A stretch of DNA of 64,000 nt from Actinostola sp. cb2023 (Eukaryota; Cnidaria; Anthozoa; Actiniaria; Actinostolidae), in assembly GCA_033675265.1 (NCBI GenBank), contig JAUJYZ010000434.1, positions 124,001 to 188,000 of the forward strand, in the 5' to 3' direction. The translations under genes and the position numbers were made by a program. Below, piece after piece: positions 11,923-21,301 of the stretch. Position 1 is the stretch's first letter. The number at the start of each line of letters is the position of its first letter. The notes under the pieces were generated by a model that ran no database searches, was not told where the DNA came from, and saw nothing but the letters and a program-made list of their open reading frames with translations.

Positions 11923-12132
11923 TAGAGTCGTTTTCGTATGAGTGGGAAGTAGCTACGGTACGGTTCGTACCGTACCGTGACCGTATCGCGCCATCATCAT
12001 GCCGTATCCAAGCATTCTGATTGGTTGAGCGATAATTTTGCGCGCTGTGATTGGTTGAATAGATGTCTTCGAATCCGTACCATGACCGTAACTCCATGCT
12101 GTAAGTTTCCTACTAATACGAAGACGACTCTA
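11923..12132. mobile_element. 210-bp MITE, TIR TAGAGTCGTTTTCGTA
   Basis: The ends are inverted: TAGAGTCGTTTTCGTATGAG at the left and its diverged complement ending CGACTCTA at the right. The subterminal parts carry ACGGTACGG and CCGTGACCGTA, and the core has two TGATTGGTTGA segments. A second copy lies at 42569-42774. Confidence 0.85.
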
Positions 12133-12140
12133 TACACATA

Positions 12141-12358
12141 TGCTGCGGGAAGCGCGGGATGCGCACAGGGATCCCAACATCATACATTTCTATGCACAGG
12201 GATACCAACATCATACATTTCTATGCACAGGGATCCCAACATAATACGTATTGCACTCGCGCGCTCTACCACAGGAAACCCATCAAAAAAGACGCACATA
12301 TCATTTTATTTCATTATTTAGTAGCCTCAAAAGGAATGGTTGGGCTGCCTATGGTGTT
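12141..12358. repeat. Inverted partner of 9957-10105, with internal tandem CACAGGGATCCCAACAT units
   Basis: The segment read in reverse matches 9957-10105 (TTTCCTGTGGTAGAGCGCGC, then the CCCTGTGCGCATCCCGCG end). This copy has about three tandem units of roughly 33 bp beginning GCACAGGGATCCCAACATCA, where the other copy is shorter. The next 40 bp match 8808-8840 inverted. Confidence 0.75.
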
Positions 12359-12912
12359 CCTCTAACCATTCTTCACACTTTCTTGGAAACCGGAGCTTTG
12401 TTTACATATTGTCCGCCATTTTAAAGTCAAATACCTTTCCCCACACTACCCCCCTTCGGCAAAATTGTTTCAAGATACGCCATTTTACGCCATATTTTTA
12501 CCTTATTTGGCTACGACTGTCGCAGGGTTTTGAAACATGATTCAAAATCCCTACAACTTTTTTCGTGTTGTGTGCAACAGTCGTGAGCAAGTTGTAGGCT
12601 GATTTACACGATTTACACTTGGTTGAAAAATGGTTAGGTATGTGCGGCGAGATGTTCAGACCTGGACCCTGTTTTTGGAATTTGTCACTCGAAAACCTGG
12701 ATTTACGAATTTCCCAAATAAAAAAACCTGGATTTTCGAATTTGTATTTACGATCTGATACGATGCAATCGTCAGGAGTTTGACTTTTGGTCGCGGGTCG
12801 CGGGTCGCGGGTAGATGGTGCGGGTGCGGGTGCGGGTAGATGGTGCGGGTGCGGGTAAAAAGGTGCGGGTGCGGGTAAAAAGGTGCGGGTAGAAATATAC
12901 AATTTTTTTATT

Positions 12913-13733
12913 ACTCGGGCCCAGGCCGCAGGCCGCCCGAGTTAGAAAATGCGGATTTCGGTAGTAGTAGTAGTAGTAGTAGTTTTGTTCGGCTTCAAAA
13001 TGACGAGTATGCGACGTATTTAATCGTATCCGGAGTTTCAAGATTACTCCGCAGATTTGAAAAGATAAAGGAGACACAGGACTCAAGTAGATTATGAATC
13101 TTAGTTTTGAAAGCAGCTGTAGATCTTCAAGCTATTAAAAGGTCAGGATTCTAGTTCATCGTTCAATGACTAGAAGTGGTAAAAGGACTAGAAGCTCGCT
13201 TAAAATATATTTTTTTTAAACAAACGCGAGGCCGTTATCGGAACCATCTGACCTATGCAACCTCAAGACGTATCATGTTCGTACTCACCGGACTAATAGT
13301 CTCCCTCGTCACTCAACTGTCACTGATTGTCATGACGTCAGAGAAATTATATTGTATTGAAGAAGATGTCCTTGTTTTATTCGACGTTCGAACCGTAACT
13401 CGAACCCGAACTCGATTCCAAACTCGACGTTTCGGGATCTGAAGCTAGAGAGGGGGCCTTTACACAAACTCATCAAAATCAAATCAATTGAACTCAAAGT
13501 CAAAAGGTAATCAAATGAACTCAAAGGCAAATCAAATGAACTCGACACATACATGTACATGTATATACATAGTCTCCCTCGTCACGCAACTGTCAGTCAT
13601 TGTCAGGTCTCTCCTCGCGCAGCTGACATTGTCCTTGTTCTTCAACCAACTGGCATTCATTTTCAAGTACTTCCTCGAACAACTGACATTTTCCTTTTCA
13701 CAATGCCCGAGTGAACGCTCATTGAGCGTCTTG
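12913..13733 (+). mobile_element. Helentron-like non-autonomous element, copy 1
   Basis: The 5' end is a hairpin, ACTCGGGC to GCCCGAGT (12913-12942). The 3' end has GCCCGAGT (13705-13712) placed inside a terminal hairpin CGCTCATTGAGCG and then TCTTG. An inverted pair that is terminal at one end and internal at the other fits the asymmetric repeats of Helitron2/Helentron elements. The insertion is in AT-rich DNA. The second copy, in reverse orientation at 27241-28045, is nearly identical. Plus-strand frames inside are short and unrecognised. Confidence 0.6.
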
Positions 13734-13899
13734 TTTTATTTAAAAATATCGATTTTGTCATAAAGTCGATAATTTTTTTCAAAGCATGATTCATGCTCAA
13801 GGTAATCGTTCATTAAAAAAACCTAACCCTTCTTGTCTTTATACTTTGGCATGGTGGTTCTATTTCTGGCATCTTAAATATGGTTCATGTTCAGTTGGT

Positions 13900-15235
13900 A
13901 GGTTATCACTGCTTCACTTCGACGGGTAAAAGAATAAAAATAAAAATTAGATAAACATAATAAATAACTTCACTCTACTGCATTTTCGTGTTTTCTTAGT
14001 ACGCCAAGTTGGGCAACAGTGACGGGTCTCGTCGTTCTCACCCCTAAATTCGATATCACAAACTCAACTGCGATAAAATCAACAATATAAACTTCTTTAA
14101 ATATATGTGTTATTTTGATAATTTAAATATCTACATGGTCGCGCTTTCGTTTCCTTGTATGCTATATATAAAAAAAAGATAAAAATAAAAATATCTACTG
14201 GCGGTCGTTTCCTTGTTGCTATAAAAACGAAAATTAATTCGATAACTTGATTTTTGTAACAAATTTCACAGAATCGACGAGGAAAGAGTGCAAGGACCTG
14301 CGAGATTTCCCTCGAAAAATTACGCATGAAGCGCCTTGGAAAAGCCTCATGGTCTCGTTCCCAGTCCCACTCAATTGCACGATACGCGGACACATGTTGA
14401 ACATTAAAAAAAACTCACGTCGTACTGGTTGAGCTGAAGATAGTGGAACACATCGTCTTTTACTGACTCCCAAGGTAGTCCAAGCTGGAAAGCTGCGGCA
14501 CGGTAGAAACAGTTCCCGTCCGAACCGGGGTCATGGCTGAGTATAATTATGCTGGTTTCTAAAATACCAAATTATTGTGTCAGAATTATAAATGCTGACT
14601 TCGCTATGTGCTGGAGTTTCTGAAGCCAAATCATATATGAATTGCACAATTGCTTTATTCCAAATAAGCACAAGTCCGAAAAGTGTTATATATTATAATT
14701 AAACGGCGTTTGTATTTTTCATATAGCATCAAGGACTGAATCATTCACTTCACATACTTCCAGCGAAATTGTTAGCCGATCCCGGTAAATTGTGATTCAC
14801 AATTGCTAGAGTACTAGTAGTCATTAAATGGAAGCAGTGTGTAACACTTACCTGCACAATTACTAGAAGTCTTCTATAACCACTTTAAATACAATACTCG
14901 AATGAATGAATCGCACATGCAGTCCCTGTGTCCAGGTAATGAAGAAGATGACCTTTGGCCGGGCTTACTAATTTTTAAATTGTTAACCATGCATATGATT
15001 GACAAGACGTCACATCCCTTTTTGTTGTCTGATCTGACAGTTTTTACAAAATGCTAGAAATTATCCAGCTGATTACTAACCAGTAATTAAACGAGGGGAG
15101 TCCTAGTGGTAAAGCTGATGGCGATACCCACAAACTTTTAGTAAAACATACATTTTTATTTTTATTCATGTCAGAAGAACTAGAAAATATTCCAATTTTA
15201 ACGATTCTTTCTTCTGACAAGGTGTGAACATGAAC
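13900..15235. other. Loop of the 3-kb inverted element, no gene seen
   Basis: AT-rich with short chance frames. Two imperfect copies of a segment containing GCGGTCGTTTCCTTG or GGTCGCGCTTTCGTTTCC lie at about 14100-14220. Nothing else is supportable. Confidence 0.4.
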
Positions 15236-15722
15236 CATATTTAAGATGCCAGAAATAGAACCACCATGCCAAAGTATAAAGAAGAAGGGTTAGGTTTTTT
15301 AAATTAACGATTACCTTAATTATCGACTTTATGACAAAATCGATATTTTTAAATTAAAAATAAATAAATGTATATTTCTACCCGCACCTTTTTACCCGCT
15401 CCCGCACCTTTTTTCCCGCAACCGCACCATCTACCCGCAACCGCACCATCTACCCGCACCCGCACCATCTATCCGCGACCCGCGACCCGCGACCAAAAGT
15501 CAAACTCCTGACTGACGCCATTAATTATTATTGTTCATGCGGAGTTTTGCTGAAACACCGATACCACGTTATACAAATATTTTAGGCTATAACCTGGATT
15601 AATGATTTTTATGCATTCATTTAACCTGAATTAGAGAATAAAATGGCCCAAAACCTGGACCCTGTACCGCCGCACATATATATCATGTAATCCCCCGAGA
15701 GCCACATGCCGCTAGCCCGTGG

Positions 15723-16055
15723 CGTTCATTGACGTGTCATTTATTACTGCGATTCTCAGTAATATGCGAACTCAGACATTCAAGCAGTCGGCTGAAACCA
15801 GTTGTTTTTTCGCTGCCCTCAATCAACATAAAAAAAACAGTAAACTTATAAATAAAAGTCAGAAGACCCACCAAATGGAAACCAAATATGATTTTGAGCT
15901 AGTTATGGATCATTTGGTCGAAGAATGTAGTTAGTTTTGAATTTGTTTGAGTTTTGAATTTGACTGACGGCAGCGAAAAACCCGAAGTTCCAGCAGACTG
16001 TTTGAATGTCTGAGTTCGCATAATACTGAGAACTGCAGTAAACGTCATTGTTTCT
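15723..16055. mobile_element. Foldback element with about 95-bp arms
   Basis: Arms 15723-15824 and 15963-16055 are inverted copies (TATGCGAACTCAGACATTCA, TTTTTCGCTGCC). The ends carry CATTGACGT. The spacer is AT-rich. Confidence 0.8.
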
Positions 16056-16479
16056 CTGGTTCAATGCTGCATGTCGGATCATCTTTATCATCATAGTTCC
16101 AGTAAAAGTACACAAACCGTTTCCTCTTACAAGTAAGTTTGGCTTATTCAATTTCAAGACTATTATGAGTACATGAACACATTGCCGCTGCGTATGCATT
16201 GTATTCGGGGAGCCGTTTTGCTCTCCGACACTACAGTTTACAGACTAGAGTACATATTTTGGATTATCAAACCAAGAATAGCTTTTTAGTTTGCTATCAT
16301 GATCATGATTTTAACCAGTTTTCATCGATCGATAATATCAGTGTATAAATAATACAGTCGAGGGCTTGAGGTATAATTTATAGTCATCGTGAACCGGCAA
16401 AATGAGAAAGAACATTTGTTTGATCCTGAATGAAAAATGTCAGACACATACCATTACGACATTATCGACGTGCATTACA

Positions 16480-16775
16480 CCCAGGGTGGGGGGGGGGGGG
16501 GTACTCAGGAGTATCAGTGACGGGGAGGTGCGACCACAACGTAACCCCAAAAAAGTCCATATTTTCTCCGCATAAAATCAAGAACGGTAGGATATCATTT
16601 TCATAAACCCCTCAAAAAGTCCTTGTCAAAATCTTTATATCAAAACACTGAGTCACCAGAAAATTGCTAACCCAAAAAAAGTCCCAAGCCGCGAATTTCA
16701 AACCCCAAAAAGGTCTTCGCCCTCCGCGTCACTGATACCCCTGAGTACCCCCCCCCCCCCCCCTCCCCCTGGGGC
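16480..16775. mobile_element. G-run TIR MITE (CCCAGGGTGGGG to CCCCTGGGG)
   Basis: The left end is CCAGGGTGGG plus a G-run, GTACTCAGGAGTATCAGTGA, CGGGGAGG. The right end is the inverted counterpart (GCGTCACTGATACCCCTGAG, TACC plus C-run, CCCTGGGG). Inside, CCCCAAAAAAGTCC-type units recur. No coding content. Confidence 0.85.
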
Positions 16776-16904
16776 AAAAGGTGATTTATTTTACTTCAAT
16801 ATGCTACAGTACTGAGCGGATATGAGTATATTAGTATATGAGCGGACTCAAGGAGTTTTTGATAATGCGACACATTTGTGCGCTATCATGCGATCCGTCT
16901 GTAA

Positions 16905-17560
16905 TCAGTCGGCGATCAGTCTGCGATCAGTCGGCGATCAGTCGGTGATCAGTCTGCGATCAGTGGGCGATCAGTCTGCGATCAGTTGGTGATCAGTCTG
17001 CGATCAGTGGGCGATCAGTGGGCGATCAGTCTGCGATCAGTGGGCGATCAGTCGGCGATCAGTGGGCGATCAGTCGGTGATCAGTCTGCGATCAGTGGGC
17101 GATCAGTCGGCGATCAGTCGGCGATCAGTGGGCGATCAGTCGGTGATCAGTCTGCGATCAGTGGGCGATCAGTCTGCGATCAGTCTGCGATCAGTGGGCG
17201 ATCAGTCTGCGATCAGTCTGCGATCAGTGGGCGATCAGTACTCTGCGATCAGTCTGCGATCAGTGGGCGATCAGTCTGCGATCAGTGGGCGATCAGTCTG
17301 CGATCAGTCAGTGATCAGTGGGCGATCAGTGGGCGAGCAGTGGGCGATCAGTACGTGGGCGATCAGTACGTGGGCGATCAGTGGGCGATCAGTGGGCGAT
17401 CAGTGGGCGATCAGTGGGCGATCAGTGGGCGATCAGTGGGCGATCAGTGGGCGATCAGTGGGCGATCAGTGGGCGATCAGTCTGCGATCAGTGCATGGGC
17501 GATCAGTCGGCGATCAGTGATGGGCGATCAGTCGGCGATCAGTCTGCGATCGATTTGCAA
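16905..17560. repeat. 11-bp satellite, GCGATCAGTGG/GCGATCAGTCT
   Basis: Nearly 60 tandem copies of an 11-bp unit with invariant GATCAGT and variable flanks (GGGC, CTGC, CGGC, CGGT). A few units are expanded by 2-5 bp (ACGT, GCAT, AT inserts). Because 11 is not a multiple of 3, plus-strand reading frames run through the array as an 11-residue repeat. These are not genes. Confidence 0.95.
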
Positions 17561-18034
17561 TGACAACACGACAAACTGAATCGAACTGATTGTTTGCAAA
17601 CCAGGACAAAAGTATTTTCCATGTCAATGATTTACATCGCAAACAGTTGTTACATTTACATGTGGTTTATTTAAGCAAGCTGTCGATACAAATCATAGCA
17701 TTATATTTCGACCTAGCCTGCGTAGTGGATCAAATGGGGCCGGTTCGGAAGGGTTCGGAATGAGGAGGGGGATAGTGGAGAGGCAGGCGCTCCCTCCCTT
17801 CTCTCTCCCCAATCCCCCTCCGCCCCCTCCGCTCCTAGGTCTCAAGTTGCATAACTTTTCCGATCAGTTTCGGGAAACATTTTTTCTTTTGAGCAACTTC
17901 TTTATGTTATGTAAACTAACATTGGCTGCAGATGCCAAGAAAATGTTGTAAATTCCTGCATATCAAACTTATGTCCTACATCGATGAACATTTGCTCCTG
18001 TTGGGATCCAGTATCACGCGGACAACTTTTTTTG
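17561..18034. other. Intergenic, no gene seen
   Basis: AT-rich sequence with a pyrimidine-rich stretch at 17790-17840. No supported feature. Confidence 0.4.
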
Positions 18035-19172
18035 TTAAGGGGGGTCGGTACTATCTCGTTGCCAGGTAACCCGGTTGCTATGTCGCGAGACCGGAAGTGA
18101 TATTTTCTTTCCGAACTCATACGCTAAAATTGTTTTGTTTTGTTTTACTTTTGCTTCATTCAGGAAAATACACGATACAATAATTTAGTAATAGGTTTTA
18201 TTAATTGTATTCACTAAGTATACTTTTACAGGAGCTTTTCAAAAATGTAAACTCGAGATTTTCAGTATTTTAGACTCGTCAGTAAGAATCTAAGCTACAT
18301 GCATGTAAGTTAGTTCAACACAACATGACTTAATTTTCAAAAGAAAGAGGAAGATGACTCGCTAACGATAGAAAACAAAGAGCAAAAGAATTAGCGAAGA
18401 ATCGTTGTCCCAACTCCAAGTCAAAACACAAACCGGCGAAATCCTGTGTAGGCGTGTACTTAACCATCATTTCCAAAGTTTGCGTTGGAGAAACATTCAG
18501 CAGTCTCCTGTACTTCAGTGTCTGGGTAGAAGCACCTTAAACTACGCCATTCAAGGAATATTTGAGCAACTTTTGCAAGATATAAAGACAGCGACTCGCC
18601 ACTTTTGTCGAGTTTGAGTCTGCTTGTTACAATGCATTCTGGGTAATTTTAAAGATGGCGGAGGAGCTAAGTGACCTGGCTTGAATGAGAACAAATTACT
18701 TCCGGTCTACAAAATGAAGTTTTTCTCGTCGGAAAAAAAGTTTATATGCGGTTTTTCGATATTTCAATAAATAAACGTGAATTATCTAAATCTTAGCGCA
18801 TGGGATTTGTTATATTTTAAAAACTAAGAAAGTTACAAGCAAATACGTGGTTTTGTAAACACGAATTTTAGCGTCATTTTCTTATTTTTCCGAAATTCAA
18901 AAAACGCATGCGTGAATATTTTGGAAACGTCCTTAAAAACATACTGATAACAATAATTTTTGGAAAAAAATCGAAACGCCCTTGAAAAACGTGTTTTTCT
19001 GCTTTGGGTCACGTGACAATGGGCGTGGCCCGGTGACGTCATCATTACATTCCCACTTACACTGAATGACTATGTTCCAAATTTCATGGATGTAAACCAA
19101 ACATGCATTGACTTATGGCAATTTCACTTTCCCTAGCAACGAGCATCAAAAGATAGTACCGACCCCCCTTAA
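18035..19172. mobile_element. TTAA-bounded 1.13-kb non-autonomous element
   Basis: TTAAGGGGGGTCGGTACTAT at the left is matched exactly in inverse at the right, and both ends have TTAA. Just inside, CTCGTTGCCAGGTAACC and GCTAGGGAAAGTG-type sequences continue the symmetry imperfectly. A TTAA target duplication is the hallmark of piggyBac-type transposition. The interior has no transposase frame. Confidence 0.75.
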
Positions 19173-20110
19173 TGCTTTGTTTACTAAAGCACGTTTGAGG
19201 CCCGATTGATCCAGCAATTTGTTCACCATGACCGCTAAATAAAGCAGATTCGTACGTGACTGGTTTATCATTTCTGAATTCAACTTTTTCCTTTGACAAT
19301 GTGTAAATCAGGTAGCTAAAATATAAGAGAGGATGGAAAAGCTGCATATGTTTCCTCAACGGGAAAATATATCACAAATTCGAACTTACTTATTGATCTC
19401 GTGTGTAAATATTGGAAATTGCCTTCAAAAAACGTCCTTTCCGAGCCATAATTTATTTGCGAATTCGCCTATGTAGCTTCTACATACAGACCGGGATACA
19501 GAGCACCAATATGATGTTCACAATTACCAAACAAATTTGTTTTAGATTTCATTTTGACACAGCTTAATTAAGTTCAATATACATGTATTTTATATCAAAA
19601 TGCGCGTATAATTACAGAGCATTAGAATCCGGCGGTAGGTTTTTTGATTGACACAATTCCCAAGGAATTCATAAGGTATTTGTGTGTAGCGTATGTCACG
19701 CTCTCCTATGTCTCTTCAGAGATTTCAGTTCGATTGACTTTGAAGAAACGGAAAATGACACAGTCAAATATATTTATTTTTGCTTGAATTGCTAGCTTAT
19801 TCATTCCTTACATATTCGTCTTTTATATTCCGTTGGTAGGTTTTTGATTTGTATTTTAACAATGCAGTAAATAGCAAAAATGTACCAAAATCATGCTGTT
19901 TTTATTGATAGACCGCCGTCGCTCATTAGCATTTGCGAAACAATGACCTTTTGTATAACATAAGTTTGATATGTAGCAAACTATATTATATGAAAAAAAT
20001 CAGAAAAACCGTTAGAAATATTCCTTTGATTGGGTAATTAGCAACTTTTAGAGTTTTGGAACAACTTTTGAGCAACTTTCTGAGAAGTTTTGAGCATCTT
20101 TTGAAACAAT
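19173..20110. other. Intergenic, no gene seen
   Basis: AT-rich. A short direct repeat of TTTTGAGCAACTTT/TTTTGAGCATCTTT type is at 20065-20125. No gene recognised. Confidence 0.4.
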
Positions 20111-20144
20111 TTGGAGCAACTTGTGGACAGCCCTATCTGCTCCC

Positions 20145-20465
20145 CTCTCCTCCTCCCCTCCCTTCTCCTCCTCCCCTCCCTTCTCCTCCTCCCCTCCCTT
20201 CTCCTCCTCCCCTCCCCTCTCCGTCTCCTGCTCCCCTCTCCTTTTCGCCATTACAATGGGCTTCTGCCATTACTCACTCTTCGAAAACGCAGTCAGTTTT
20301 CCAAGACGCTTTCCAAAGTGGACGGGTAAAAACGACTCGCGCGAAAACGAGGAACGTGGACGGCCTGGAACGTCGTCCCTCTCCTTCTTCGCCTCCCCCT
20401 CCCCCTCCCCCTCCGCCTGCCCTTCCCCCTCCCCCTCCCCCTCCCCCTCCCCCTTCCCCTCTTCC
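20145..20465. repeat. Pyrimidine-rich CTCCTCCCCTCCCTT / CCCCCT arrays
   Basis: Two tracts, 20145-20240 (unit CTCCTCCCCTCCCTT) and 20390-20462 (CCCCCT), flank about 150 bp of mixed sequence. The overlapping frames on both strands are compositional. Confidence 0.85.
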
Positions 20466-20814
20466 CAAAAAATTGGCCCCACATAAAGAGAGCCTGAAAG
20501 CAGGCTATGTTTTCTCAGTCTGGCGATTTGATCGGCGCTCTCCATATTACCGGACAGACCGGTTTTGGCCGCTGATTTAAATATCGGCAAAACCAGTTCG
20601 GTCTGGATGGACCCAGCTGCTGGTATCAAGGTGTCCTTTTAGTCCAGTCCCAGACTCCTGACCGATAAAGGAGAGGGCGAAAAAGAAGTCTGGGACTGAA
20701 CTAGGTGTCCTTTGTGCGTCTTGTCCGTGTTCTTGAGTTATATCTTGATTAAAATAAAGAATCAGGGCAGACAAATGGAAAGCGCACTTGGTGCAAGTAC
20801 GCTTACTATGAATC

Positions 20815-21221
20815 GGGGGGGGGGGGGGGGGGGGGGGACTCCGATACCAAAGTGGCGGGGATGCTCGTCGTCCCTTTTAGTGTTTTTTTTCGTGTCTTGG
20901 TCCCACTTAGGGTGTCAGAAATAAAAATGGCCACCAATAGAGTTTTCCGGTCCCTTTTAGGGTAATCAATCAACAGCGATATTTAAAAACGTTCTTTAAA
21001 AATAGCTTAAAGATTTATATGACAACGTTTTCTTAAACTTGTAAGAGTGGAAGGCGTTTGATGCTAGTGTCTTTTATACTATTAAAATGACTTTTTAAAT
21101 TGGTCCCTTTTAGGGGTAAAACGCCCACCAAGACAAGACTCCGGTCCCTTTTAGGGGTCATTTTCAAAATTTCCGACGAGCATCCCTACCCCCTTTTATA
21201 AGGGAGCCCCCCCCCCCCCCC
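20815..21221. mobile_element. G-run TIR MITE, copy A
   Basis: A 23-bp G-run then ACTCCGATACCAAAGTGG and GGGGATGCTCGTCG at the left. At the right come CGACGAGCATCCCTACCCCC, TTTTATAAGGGAG and a C-run. Inside, GGTCCCTTTTAGGG units recur. A relative is at 29918-30240. The right end lies only 70 bp before the pathogen-related gene's first visible exon. Confidence 0.85.
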
Positions 21222-21301
21222 GGGCTATGAATATACCCACACCCCTCCCCTATACGGTGAAATATAACGGTTACTATGACTACATAACAGGTTGCAAGAA
21301 A

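Larger units (their letters stand above)
12638..15682. mobile_element. About 3-kb inverted-repeat element with GCGGGT/ACCCGC hexamer arms
   Basis: The termini (TATGTGCGGCG at 12640; CGCCGCACATATA at 15670) are inverted. The arms also match inside: 12771-12900 plus 13741-13895 correspond, inverted, to 15236-15515, including the (GGTGCGGGT)n tract, ATCGATTTTGTCATAAAGTCG, and TTTGGCATGGTGGTTCTATT. The left arm is split by the element at 12913-13733, while the right arm is uninterrupted. The loop 13900-15235 has no recognised gene. Confidence 0.75.

Noticed and set aside
12498..13763. Several 76-134-codon frames on both strands
   Set aside because: They fall in the GCGGGT hexamer arm and the Helentron-like element, change strand and frame, and recur inverted at 27.1-28.0 kb with stops; no protein family recognised.
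16986..17579. 197-, 152- and 81-codon frames through the 11-bp array
   Set aside because: The 11-bp period leaves the plus-strand frames free of stops; the peptide is the same 11-residue repeat in each. Not a gene.
20056..20629. Overlapping 174-, 121- and 119-codon frames on both strands
   Set aside because: They are compositional frames over the CTCC/CCCCCT tracts with no domain.
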